Source of the DNA: Onchocerca volvulus
Lineage: Eukaryota; Nematoda; Chromadorea; Rhabditida; Onchocercidae
Length of the DNA stretch: 64,000 nucleotides
Direction: 5' to 3'
NCBI GenBank assembly: GCA_000499405.2
Contig: HG738137.1
Coordinates: 21,662,603-21,726,602 of the forward strand
Positions 49,256 through 61,777 of the stretch are shown piece after piece. A model generated the notes under the pieces. The model had not been told where the DNA came from. It saw only the letters and a program-made list of their open reading frames with translations, and did no database searches. Position 1 is the stretch's first letter; each line of letters opens with the position of its first letter. The position numbers and the translations under genes are program-made.

Positions 49256-52200
49256 CCAAGGAATTTTATTTTTCTAAAATCTATAAATCAGACAGATTTA
49301 TTTGATTTTTATTATCTCTTAACATATTATCAGATTATAAAAGGAACAGATTACAGGATGATAAGAGGAGCGAAAAAAGAAGCTCCAAAAGGAGAATCAC
49401 AAGGGAGATTTAAATTTATTACCGCCCAATACAGTTCGGTGCAGCATTTTGTAAAATACATGTGGAAAAATGAATTCAGTAAATAATGCAAATTCCAGGC
49501 ATTGCTACTAGCATGGCGTTTGCTTATTTCCAATGGAGGAAATGAAAAGGACGAAATATCGATGATAGGCCAGAATCGGAAGGATGATAATTCAGTGATA
49601 AAAAATATCGATGACAGTATAAGCGATAGTACAATTTCTGCTGCTACTGCCATGGAATCATCGTCAGTAGAATCACTTAAGGCGCTGTTATCAACAGATA
49701 ACATTTCGGATGATCAACTTGCTCAGGTTGCTGATACTGAGCATCAACAATACTCAGCAGAATCACAGTTCGTTCCGCACTGTTTCAGTCCACAAGATAT
49801 TGAACATTCCCTGCGTTATGGCAGTAACATCCATAACACGAATCGCTACCTGCTTGTTATACCGGAACTTGAAGTTGGTTTAGTTCTGAGATTTAATTTC
49901 TTTGTTTTTTTGCTCAGTTTGAAACTTCAATTTTTTAAGAAGCCAAATTTTAAAAATATTGTCCACTAATGCAGATATTAAAGGTAATATCACATGAAAT
50001 AATCGATTGCAAATGCATTTTCATTGCAGTTGAAAGCATAGAAACATATTATAACACGCTCCTCCTGCTTTTATCAAAATGCATGAATGGCATCGAATAT
50101 ATTGTGGGGAGCACTGTATTCTTACTCTCAGATTCTCCAAATATTTCTTCAGTTGATATTGTTGTTTGATAATCATATCATTAATTTATCATTTGGGTCA
50201 TTATGGATTAGCTAACTCTATCCTTAGCCTTCTTCAATTCAATTACTTTTCTATTTATTTGAAGTAGTTGAACTTATTAATTGATTGATTTCGAGAATTT
50301 TTTCAAAAAAGTTATGAATTTTTTAATTCACTGCAAAAAATTAAGTTCATTTGTTAATAACTTCTGTGTACTTACTTATTTCAGCTGTGTATTAGTACAA
50401 TGCCGAGTTCTGAATTCGTCAAATTTGAGGCTTGAGGTATTTTAGTCACACAGAAAGAAAATTCTCGATATCTTTGAAATTAAATCTGCAAAAAATTTGA
50501 ATCAATCAAGTTGAGGTAAAGAATGACGAGAATATATTAAAACTTATATGTAAAAATTCCTGATAAAAATGCATTTAAACTTAAAAGGCTCTTCGTTGCA
50601 ATTTTCCCAAAGTTGATACTATTAGAATAAAACATTCGGTGCAGTAAAATTGACCAAAATTAATACCAGAAAATTCATAACTTATGTCGGATAAATTGGC
50701 TAGCAAAAAGCGGTAAATATGAGAATTTGTCGAATAAGAATCGCTTTTAAATTATTTTGCATCGTAAATGATCCGTACTACAATTAAAAAGAGCAAGGAG
50801 AAATGTAGCCTATTGATATTGCAGTGTCAATGGGCCACATAAATCTCAGGCTCTATTCTCTTCTGCTAGGGCCTTATTCATGTAATTCATGTATTTTCCA
50901 ATAGAATTGCCAACAAATTGATTCGGCTGTATATTGTCAGAAATGAACTGAACAATCATTTTTACTTGAAGACTTCATTTTACCGTAAGTGCGTGACAAG
51001 GAATGATTGAAGAAGACGAATCGATATCATGAAATATATATAAGATCAAGTTTTTTATGCATGCTTATTTTTATTGCTTCCAGCTAGTTTCAAGCGAATT
51101 TCGTTTTATCGCAAATATTTCCAAATGATGTTTAACTCTATTAAGATATTTCACATAAGTTTAAGAATTCTATTATGAATACTTTGCTTAATATGCTTGA
51201 CAACTGGATATTGATCAAACATTGTGAAGCCTAGCGTAAAAAACGTGACAGAAGAATGCAGGTGTGCGATGGCCATTTTAACTATTGGAGAAAACATTAA
51301 ACACCTGCCATAGTCAGATTATTTTTCTTATCACAAAGGTCAAAACTCATTGGTTAATACTGTTCACAACTAATGAAGAATAGCAATACTTGGGAGCATA
51401 AACTTCAAAAATAATCTTCAGAATTATTTGAACCTACTTGTAGATGAATTTCTCAAATGCTCTTTCTCTTGCTTCTTATTTTTTTTAATAAATTTAAAGA
51501 TAAATCTATCAAACGAAACTTGGAATGACTGAAACCTTGCTTGAATAAAATTATTAAAAACTGACTATATTATTCCTATGGTAACTGTAGGCAGTTTTTA
51601 ATCAATTTTTAGATTTTCAATTTTGAAAAATTTTTCTTTTGTTTAGTGTATCAATCTTCTATTAAAGAAAGGGACTTTTCCATGTCATCTAAAAATTTTC
51701 GCCACTTTTCTTTTCTTCCCGTCTTATGCATACAATTCGAATTCTTAGTATCCATTGATTTCGCTGCTCTCTTGACGCTATGATTGTTTACATTGTACGA
51801 AATCACGATGAAACTTTGTGCTTTTCATAAACAATCATTTCTTAAATTGAAATGGATTCGTAACTATTGAATATCAGTAGACAGAATTGTACTTGACATA
51901 GCTAATTAGTAATAAGCTTAAGTCATTTATCGGCAAGCGTCGAAAGACTTTGTTTGTCTTGATGTAAATCTAATTTTACGCTGTAACTAAAAGCTTTTTA
52001 TCAACACGCATCGATCGTTTTTATTGAATTCATTCGGAATATTAAAGATTTCACTTGCTACTATAATTTTTCTTTATAATAAATGTCTCAGTTTTTAAGA
52101 AAATCAGAATCAGTTTTTGGTTTTGAAATCGCAAGTTACAAGTAATGAAAAAATAAAATATTTTCTTCGAAAAGAAAAAGACTTTCTTTTGAGATTTACG

Positions 52201-55200
52201 TTTTGGAATTGAAATCTCTAAATTGATTAAAAAGCTAAATGTGGAATTTCCATAAGTGAATAATTAAGGTATGCTTGGATTTCTTGAAAATGTTCTCAAA
52301 TTTCTCTAATCAGCAAAAATTATCACTGTGAAAGAGAATGATAAGATGCGGAACTTTTTTTTGCAACACTGATGAAAATTAAATTGTCCGCAAAAATCTA
52401 TTCATTACTAATTCGGAATCGACATTATGCCCACTACTAATGACCTTGAATCTCAGTAGTTTTCTCTTCGCTAATCTTTTTCTTTCCATTTTCCTTTATC
52501 AATTCGATGTTTCAACTTGAAAATTTCAGCATAAATAGGCAGAATATTTGCACGGATGACTCATCAGTGGCAATAACTGGCTTTAAATATAATTTAGAAG
52601 GTAACCAGAAAAAAGCAAAAGTTGTTGTGATAATTGCTGTGTTCTTCGAATTTACTATTGAAATTTTTATTTCCAGAGTTCTTTCTAGTAACGAAAAACT
52701 TCATTTTTTGCATATCTCTTAGGAATCTCCAAACAATTTTTGAAATTTCTTGATCTCCTTTATAGATCGAGTCGTGTTGAAATCTCGTCTCCTAGATGAG
52801 TTATGGCCATCATAATGCAGACAGCAGATTCCATGCATACTGCATTTGAATTCAGTACCTGCTCTTGTACTGATTCCGGCTAAACTTTGAACAACAAAGA
52901 AAGTTTAATTATCATCTATTGTTTATCTTTTCGTTTCCATAAAAATAGTTTTACAATTCTAGTACCCATATGCCATGAGAGAATACGATGGTTCTGTGAA
53001 GGTCAGGCATTTTCAGGGATGGCGAGGGAACAGGGCAGTGCTTAACTGATTACTCCAGTGTAACCTTAGTAACCTGTGACCTTTATTTCTCTTCTTTTTA
53101 TTATATATAATTTTATATTTACAGGAGGAGAACGACGAATTGTGCGGCAATCAGTGGAATAGTTCATCATCATTGCTTGCTCCAACTGCTATATCTAATA
53201 CTTACTTTGACTCTGCAACTAATATCCGACCAGTATCGTCAAATTCCAATCGATCTATTCCATCCGGTACTGCCATTGATCATGTTACGAATCTGACTGA
53301 TTACGAGCCTTCGAATTCATCCTCGATTAATCTTAGTCAAAATTCCGATCCTAAATTGTTTTCTTCAAATCGGGTCATTTTTTCCAAATCATCATCGTGT
53401 TCAGCAATTTTAAATCAACGTGCATCTAAGTCTGTGTCAACGATACCACATCCTACAATACCACCGCCACCTCCACCATCGCTAAAACTTTTGTCCTCCA
53501 CATTACCGTCACCTCCCACTTCACCACTACTGCAGTCAGGAGAAATTCGGAACGATAATTCTTCACTTTCATTACCACTGCCATCAATAGGGACAAAAGT
53601 GGGAACAACAATCGCACCTGGACATCTAACATTTGATATTCCAGGTATCATTTTCCCATGAAATTGGATTTAGCACAGTTTTAATTTTATCATTCGTTTT
53701 GTACAAATTGGACAAAACTACATTTCTTATAAATTGCTCGAAGTTCTTTGCAGTTGCATGTGATTGTTTCACTTCTCAAACTTTAAATGAAACTTGCAAA
53801 AAAAATAAGTGAAAATAAGATAAACAACGTAGTGTATTTCTATATTTTCAACAATCAACATTAGAAATTAAAATTAGCGCAGAAGTTGGCAGTCTTGATT
53901 GATATGAATTTCTTATTAGGTCCCATCCAATCAACACTTTTTAGATTTACCGGCAATCGATTCTGAAGATATCGAAAATAATAGCCATATGAATCCCGAA
54001 ATTTTGCATAACACACCAACAAATACTGCCATTATCACCGATTGTCTCAACTACAGTGATCGAAATTGTTCGGCAGTGGTAAATTAATTCATTTCATATA
54101 TGACGATCTGCTGATCCCCTCATTATGGATGTTATTTTCCAGTTGATTAAAGTTCATTGAGCAATCCCTGAATGATATCATGCTGCTCAGAGCTATTAGT
54201 AACTTTCTCTTGTTATCAACTAGAAAGAGGACGGGAAGGAAAAAACTTTCTTTGTCCTTTCGATCAATCGACATCTGTTTCACCGCTAAGTGCTTTTCAG
54301 GTGATAATAAGAATCAATCTTATCAGTACAGTTTCGATAGATATTGTAAGCAAATACTGAAATGAGCATGAAATGTTAGAGCATTGTAGCAATTCTTACA
54401 AATATAAATACTTTGTTGCAACAAGAATACACGAGTGCCATCCAGAGATGGTAATAGCACGGTACACCTGCAGCAGGTAGCATCCATAATATGACGGATG
54501 ATACGATGATTCATGCATTCGTCATCAATTCAAAAGTTTCGAATATCGAATGGATAATGTGCATCTTTCTTCAGTTTATGTATATGTATAGTTTATGGAA
54601 TAGTTTGGGTTGAAAATTGATCTGTGAGTATTAATTGATGTATGAGTATCCACTACCGGTGTACCTGAATAGTAAAGGATGTGCCGATAATTGCGTTAAT
54701 AACTTTTGTTTAAAAAAGTTAACTGAAATCCTAGCTTTCATCTAATTAAATCAACAAAAATTCATTCAGTTGCATTATTTTTACTTGGAAGATTAATGCC
54801 TGGAAAGGAAAATAAAACAAATTCATAGAAACAATTGAAGAACTTCATTTCTATTGATAAATATTAGGTTCAAAGTTCATATTCAGCTAATATCTCGGTC
54901 TTATAAAATATGTTTGCATTTAGTTATGATTTTAAAATGACTTTATTCTTTCTCTTTTTCCTCATAACGCAGAAATGTATTTTAATAATGCTTTTGTAAA
55001 ATTTACTTCCTGTTACTGAAAAAGATGCGGCTGCATTATGTACAGCAATTTGATTTCTGTTCATCCAAAAATTAGAATTTTATTGAAAGAAATTTGGAAT
55101 TTTCATTTCCGTTCATTACGGTCTTTTTTCAGAAAAATTTGACGAACTTCATAGAGCAAAATAAAATGAAACGAGTTACTGTCTTTCCAACCAATAGTGC

Positions 55201-55902
55201 TCAAGCATCGCCACTGATAGATCATTCGAATTATCGGGATCGTGATCAAAATGAAATAACTGTTAATGGATTATTGGACACTATCACGAAGTAAGTTTGC
55301 TGTTTATTTATCTTAAAATTTTATCCATTTATCTTTGTAGCATGCAAGATTTTCTTCACATCCATCCTTTCAATATATTTTCCATTCCCGAGAGAGATGG
55401 CTTAAGATTCAGGCATCTTAATTTAACCTTTCTAGATCATACTGCCTCTACCGTAACGAGAAGGTAGAACTTTTGCAGGATTTTACAGGTGGATTAAATA
55501 TTCTGCAATCTCACTTTGAATGATATCTTGAAATGATGGGAATGAATTAATTTCCATCATTTTCACTCATCATCAAATACTTGAAGTTAGAATATTGAAT
55601 TCAAAGTTTCCATTTTTTACATAAATAAGAATTTGATGGTATACAATGCTTACAATTTATTCTCCCTATTTTTACAATAAATTGGATTCTTGTAAATGAT
55701 TTGAAATGCAAATTTTTCCTTCGCTTGCAATTTTTAATTTCAATCTTCATAATTTATTTGAGATTCTGGACTGAATTAAATATATGGTCATGAAACATTT
55801 TAACATTTATTTCTTCTTCGCTTTTTTCTAAAATTAATCATTAAATGAACGACTGCAAATATTTCAGTAATTTAAATTTTTTCCTCATATTTTTCCTTTT
55901 CC

Positions 55903-55933
<31 letters not shown>

Positions 55934-58900
55934 AGATAAGCTTTTTCTCCGTCTCTCCTAGCTCCTTTATTTTTATAATTCAAAGACTTAAGCATTCCTA
56001 TTATTTTTCGAGTTATAATTATAGTGCACCTTCAAGAATCAGTGACTTTCCGCTCAAATTTGAAAGGTTTGGAACGGAAAGTTTCAAACTTTTCAAATTG
56101 TGTCGAACCCCATAAAATGCTTGGGAAATTTATCATTCTCCCACATGGTCACTTTTCTATCTTTTTGTTTTAAAATACTTCTTGACTTATCTCGCCAGAA
56201 TTTATTTTGCAGGACATTATTTCTTAGAATTTGTTATGAAAATTATCATCGGATTTGGAATGAATTTAATTTATTCTATGAAGGAATCTATCTAGATATT
56301 TATATGAGTCTTCCAGTTTTTAATTTCTCTCTTTTAAATAGTATGAATAAAACAATATCTCTCAAATAAGTGAGAATCTGCCTAGAAAGATGTTATTACC
56401 TTTATAAGGCACAATTTTTCAGAGATTTTCGACAGTTGTATTTTTTGAAATTCATTTCCTGAGTATTGGGTGATTGAAGAGATCTAGTATCAGTATTAGT
56501 TAAATAGACTTTTCAAATACTGTTTCAGTTCAACCAAATAATGATGCTTTTAATAGTAGTAGCAAACTACTCTTACTTACAAGGTTCTGATAAAAAAGTA
56601 TAGTTTCTGAATTGAAAAATCAGTCTGATTCTTTTAAAAAGATAGTAAAATTAAAATCACATTAATTTTTAAACAACATTTTTAACTGTTGTTGCCCCTG
56701 CTATCGTCATATCTCTTTTTTATTAAACCAGTATTTCTTTGATTCAACTGAATTCAAGAAGGCTTTGGTGATAGATTCAAAAATTTTTACGCGCATAACT
56801 TTTTTTTTTGTATTTTTTAGTACATCGGATGAAATTTCCTACAAAAACTAAAACTTGAAAAAAAATTGGTTTTATCAGTACTGCAAAAAAGATCTCTGAT
56901 ATTTTTTTCCAATTATGTTTCATTTTCTTCGAAAATGAAATAGAAATAATTTAGTGAATTAAAAAATAAATAGAATGTCTGTCCAGAAAAATCATTTTAT
57001 GATGGGAAGAAGCTGAATGAAGAAAAGTTAACCGAATGATGTTCAACTTTTTCTTGATTTTTATTACCTGAAAACTTATTTTAATTCATACTAATACCTT
57101 TTTTCAATTAGAAGTTGGCACTGTTTATATATTTCCTAAATATTTAGGTTGTTACCAATGTGAAGATTAGTTCGAATACAGTTAATAACTTTTGATTCAT
57201 TTTTCGGATTTTGAATTTTTTTGAAATTATGTTTATTTGTTTCTGTAAATTCCACAAAATCTTGATTATACCGACAAAATAGGTAGATTTAAATGTACAC
57301 TTTCACTATCTAATTGTTTTGATATTTGTTAGATTATTTGAATACTCATAAGGCTTTGCTAATCGAGATACCATAATTTCCTAAAGTTTTTTTTTTTTGA
57401 CATCTTAGTTTCGAATTTTATAGCGAAGAAACTTGCTCACTGAATTCCACTTCCATATCCATCGATCATTCACGTGATTCAGTACTCGATTTCTCGATCT
57501 GTTCCAATCCGATCGATGAAGCTGCAATTATGGAAGAACAACTCGTTGCAAGTGGGTAGGTGATAAGTTTTAATTTGATTCATTTCACTCCATTACTTTA
57601 ATTCATACTAAATTTAATTCCTGCCTAAGTGGATTTGTCCATCATTTGGCATTCTGATCAGTATGTCTTGTAATTTACACGGAATTAGCAAAGGTTCCTC
57701 TTGGAAATTTCCTAAACACTTCAGTAATGATCAATCTTCTGATGAGAAGCAATTCCGCAAAAGTAACGGTTCCCGAGGGTTTTTTTTTTTTTTTTTGAAA
57801 TATTTCCTTTCTTTTGTTTCCTGCTTAACTGTAATCCTGTCTGGTAAGACAAACATCAAATACCTACAGGAAACAGTTGTCATTTCAAATATTTATCCTT
57901 TTTATTATATCAAAGTATTGTGATATCAAGAGCTTATCACATTGACTAAATTTCCATCCTAATTTTATCAAAATATATATTTGGAAGGAAAAACATATAT
58001 ATATAACTTATTTAGTATCAAAGGTTATCAACAAGGCCATGTAAAGGTCAAGATCGGTTATCACAAATCAATGTCATTTTACTCTATTTATTCATTCAAT
58101 GTGATGCTTATAGAAACAATAATAGTATTTGTTAATTAATCTGAATAATCATTGATTTTTTTTCGAAACTTTAACGTAATCATTCCTAGTGTTGGCCAAA
58201 CAACTCAAGTTATTTTGCATATGCCGCATGCCACTGTTTGCGCACTTAAAATTGCAAATTGCAGGGAATTGAACGATGATGTCCTCCCGATCGCTATTAC
58301 ATTGTCATCTCATATATCCAAGGACGTTGGACATTCGTTAACAAACCGAACAATATTTGCCACTGCAACTGCAGCAGTTGCCTCGACAACCGATAGCAAT
58401 AATTGTCAACCGGTGGTGTCACCATCCTCATCCTCTTCCTTTCCACCTTTCTTATTCAGTGCCCCACCCATTGCTAGCCTCGAAGATTTGACCAACGGTG
58501 AACGAAATAGTGACATCACAACTGCAAGAAGTAACGTTGCAGCAGCGTCAACAACAAATTTTGGCCGAAACGGAATTCGAGAAAGCGACCTTAAAGGTTA
58601 TTTTTTGAATAGAGCAACCTAACAAGTTGTTATGATTTGACTGATAAATTTAAGGACTTCTGTTGGGACTTATGGGATAACGCACCATTCAGAAAAGATT
58701 CCTTACTTTGTTTGATCGGATGACTTATTCTGACCATAAATGAATGAATGTCCTTTGGCATTTCTTTCTTTGTAAATTCTCAAATTTTAATTCGTCCTTT
58801 GTGGCTGCGATCTCCAAATCGATTATATAGATTTTACAAGAAAGCTGAATGAATTGGTAAACCAAACAATAATCCAGGGTGAATAGGCTTTTTACTTTTT

Positions 58901-61777
58901 ATCGATGTAAAATTGCATTGAAGAGGAGAGAAAAACAGGTCGAGGACGTATCAGACAAGGACTCATTGCTGGTAAGGATGCTGCTGATGATGATGATGGT
59001 GACAATGACGACGACTTCGGTGACAGAAGCGATTATTATCGACAAACATCAGCGTCAACAACAATAAAACGCTACATCATACGCTCAGGCTGGTTCTTGC
59101 GAGCATACCAACATGCCACGATCGTCCTCCTACTGATCGTATCAATTGAGAAGCGACGATAGAATCTCGTTTTTCCATTTATTTTTATCAATATCTCCTG
59201 CTGACCATTACAGGGATTCATTCACTGTGATGTGAAGTAGAGATAAATGTCTGTCCGCATCTTTCACTTGTTAGAAATACAATTCATTGTCACCGTAGTT
59301 AGCTAAATTGAACAGGAAATATTTGTTTTGGAAATCATCCTTTTTCGACTCTAAAATTCTCGTTCTGTTTGCTGAGTAAATACTTCTTTGGACCAATCTA
59401 ACTTTGGATATTTATGATGATAGTGAAAAATCAATAATTACCATTATAACAAGAAATTAGTGATAGTCGTAATTTTAATCGTAGACATTAATAATTCCAT
59501 TATCATTATTTTATCATTATTATATGGCAACTTAACTATTGCAGCCTTAGCTTCTTTTTAGCAAAGGTCAAAAGTGAGAGGACTGGATTTATGTCAGAAA
59601 TGTACATGAGTTAGATACATGGTGCTGTTCCTGAGAGAGTATGATGTTCGAATGATGTTGCACGAAGGAAGGACGGGAAGAATAAAGCATTGAGAAAGCG
59701 AATGATTTTTGTAATTATAATTTTCCAAATGGCATTATTTTGGAGAAGAGACACAAAAATGCATAGAAGCAGTGAACATGTTTGTCTCGAATGATCTTTC
59801 TGGTTGAGAAAGTTTGAGGAGTTCGAGAAGAGGCAAAAAGTTTTTGGGAAAGATAAGAGCTGAGCAGATCTGATGAGCGACTGAAGAGTTTCGTTTGTTT
59901 TATGAGAGAAATGACGCCTGGAAAAGCTGAAGTAATTTCATCATAAAGGGAGAAAGTAAATTCTTTGCATAGCATTAAGATAGCAGAGAGACGCGTCCTT
60001 TCTTCCGTTTGTTTGTAATTTTTGACTTAGAATGCTTTTAAACGGAAGATGGAAAACGGTAGTTTACATTTCGAGAAAGGAAAGACTCTCAGAATTGCGC
60101 CACAATTATAAGTTTTCTTCTTTTGTTGTTTGTGATCTCTCATTACTGTGGTGAGATAGCTGTCTCTTCGATATAACTTTTCTTAATATGAAAATATAGT
60201 ATTGATACATAATATGAAATATTTTGCTTCTTACAGTATTTCGCATTCCATTTCTTTCATGTTAATATTCATTCTCGTACGTTTCAATTTCTCAGTCGAT
60301 TAAAATTTCGGGAAAATTATGAAGATAAACTAAAATCGAAACTTAAGAATTAGAATTATAAACATAGTTTAAAAGCAAATTTCGATGATTTCACATGAGG
60401 AATTAAAACTTTATTTCAGGAATGTTAAGTCCACCCTCAGAACCACCACCGCCACCACCACCAAAAACTCCGTCTGAATCATCATCACATAAGGTAGATA
60501 TTTAATTCTTTTTACTGATAAACTATAAAATGTTTGAAATCTGGCTTTAATTAGTGGCAGCATATATTGATTTCATTTATTCATATATTCATCTCCTAGC
60601 ACATTATCTATGATATCTACAAATTAAGTTTTTCAAACATGCTCGTTGAATTTACACTCTCGTCCTCAACATATATGCATTATTTACATATCTTCTGATT
60701 ATTTCCATCTAACAATTTTGATGGATTTTGAATCTCAGCAAGTCAGTTTCAGTATTTTATGCTCTATTCCATTAAATATTTTTGATCAGTTATGTTTTCT
60801 TCCAATTTTTCCTTAATTTGACATAATTTTTGATTTCTATTCCAGCATAAATTTTATTTTTGACAGATATATCATTTGAGCATTCTCAGATATCCCTGTT
60901 CCAGTCCAGTTGCTCTATTTGCTCAGATGCTTTGTATCGTTAGTGATGAATTTAGTTCACTTTCCTAATATCTGCAATTCACATCTGTTGAAATGTAATT
61001 AGTGGATTGAGTTTAGAAAAAATAATAAGAGACACTGATTCGTTGATTTTGTTCTGTTGCTGATATTTATCAGGGCAATTTTAATATGATGCATGTGACT
61101 TGACATATCCTTTGATCAACAGAATGAAAACCCATAAATTGTTGAATATTCGAATCTTCATCTTTTTGAATATATGATTAAAAAACTTCAAATCACTACT
61201 AGACCATTATTGCTTTGTGCTAATCAGAGTTGCTTATCAGAACATTCATATAGCTATCAGTTAAGCGCTTCTAATATTGTTGTTGTGGAACATTTCAATT
61301 TTATTTTAAAGAATTCTTATTTTTTCTTCCTAGAATAGCAACTAATAACGTTGTTATCAGAATCATTCCATTGTGTTTGAAATGGATGAAAATCATAAAA
61401 TATTTGATTCACTGATTCATCATTCAATTTTTACTTCAAGCCTTTCATTTTTTGCTTTTCCTTTCTTTTTCCACATTAAATTTTTTTTTTTTTTTTTGTT
61501 CTTGTGGCTTATCTTCATGCCTTTAATATTCCAAAGTAAAAGTCCTTTGTTATGCTTATAACTTTCCATGTTTGGAATAGATTTTTTGTTTTTTTGGAAT
61601 TGCTTCATCGATTTCTTTGAAAAAAAGCGAATCTGAATTTATCTTTTCACTTGTATTTCAGCTTCAAATACTTTTGTATTTCAGGACTTTGCTTTCTATC
61701 AAGCTAAAGGCCCGAAAACAGCTGTAAAAGCAAAGTTCTCTGAAAGTAATATAAGTAAAAAAGAAATCAACAAAGCC
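43447..61777 (+). CDS. Large Ser/Thr/Pro-rich protein of unknown function, 3' end outside the window
   Basis: I do not recognise this gene. Eleven exons join without a stop and with matching phases: 43447-43570, 43966-44078, 49499-49877, 50030-50115, 53125-53644, 53945-54078, 55133-55290, 57424-57555, 58190-58596, 60420-60490, 61685-61777, i.e. 739 codons. Visible: a Gln/Ser/Thr-rich start (QQRRQQQPSSAKE); a hydrophobic helix across exons 2-3 (IDAIVAVFTALLLAWRLLIS), possibly membrane or amphipathic; a second apolar segment in exon 4 (YYNTLLLLLSKC); a long Ser/Asn/Pro-rich region in exon 5 with TIPPPPPPSLK; VGQTTQVILHMPHATVCALK opening exon 9; and a polyproline run (SEPPPPPPPKTP) in exon 10, a possible profilin, SH3 or EVH1 ligand. 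Introns reach 5.4 kb, far longer than in the neighbours. The start ATG follows an in-frame stop. A cytoskeletal or signalling scaffold is a guess only. Exons 1 and 4 are the least certain. Confidence 0.6.
47086..47147. repeat. Two-copy 31-bp tandem repeat
   Basis: AATAATTTTGAATAAGGATT... at 47086-47116 and a near-identical copy at 47117-47147. Confidence 0.85.
47367..47470. repeat. 18-bp minisatellite, about 5.8 copies
   Basis: Unit AAAACTTTTTGCTTTGGT at 47367-47384, then four more 18-base units and a 14-base partial. Units differ at a few positions, but no unit changes length, so the period stays a multiple of three. Confidence 0.88.
49184..49254. repeat. 71-base poly-A run
   Basis: Uninterrupted A on the plus strand, flanked by GCC on the left and GCCAAGG on the right, 245 bases before exon 3 of the large gene. 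Its true length may differ because of sequencing. Confidence 0.9.
50116..53124. other. Intron 4 of the large gene
   Basis: 3 kb of AT-rich DNA. A candidate cassette exon at 52530-52600 (acceptor AAATTTCAG, donor G|GTAACC, reading INRQNICTDDSSVAITGFKY) looks coding, but its phase does not fit between exons 4 and 5, so it is not included. Confidence 0.4.
54079..57423. other. Introns 6 and 7 of the large gene
   Basis: Apart from exon 7 (55133-55290), AT-rich sequence with an A-run near 55904-55930. No other feature supported. Confidence 0.4.
58924..59162 (+). CDS. Possible alternative terminal exon of the large gene
   Basis: Within intron 9, an open frame from about 58911 to TAG at 59160-59162 has no stop for 83 codons and no start codon near its left end. 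If entered after the AG at 58922-58923 it is in phase with exon 9. It reads GRGRIRQGLIAG, then a very acidic run (KDAADDDDGDNDDDFGDRSD), then RYIIRSGWFLRAYQHATIVLLLIVS and a basic end (shown here in parts: RYIIRSGWFLRAY, HATIVLLLIVS, IEKRR). A GTAAGG donor inside (after 58974) also allows use as a cassette exon. The acceptor lacks a pyrimidine tract, which is the main objection. Confidence 0.3.

Larger units (their letters stand above)
44079..49498. other. Long intron 2 of the large gene
   Basis: 5.4 kb of AT-rich DNA. Frames of up to about 90 codons here (e.g. 45839-46120) are Phe/Ile/Leu-rich and look like chance. It holds two minisatellites (47086-47147, 47367-47470) and a 71-base poly-A run (49184-49254). 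Confidence 0.5.

Noticed and set aside
52530..52600. Coding-like cassette with good splice borders in intron 4
   Set aside because: It can only be read in a phase that neither exon 4 nor exon 5 supplies, so it was not joined to the gene.
53415..53651. 78-codon minus-strand frame with poly-Gly opposite exon 5 of the large gene
   Set aside because: It is the antisense shadow of the polyproline and Ser-rich coding exon.
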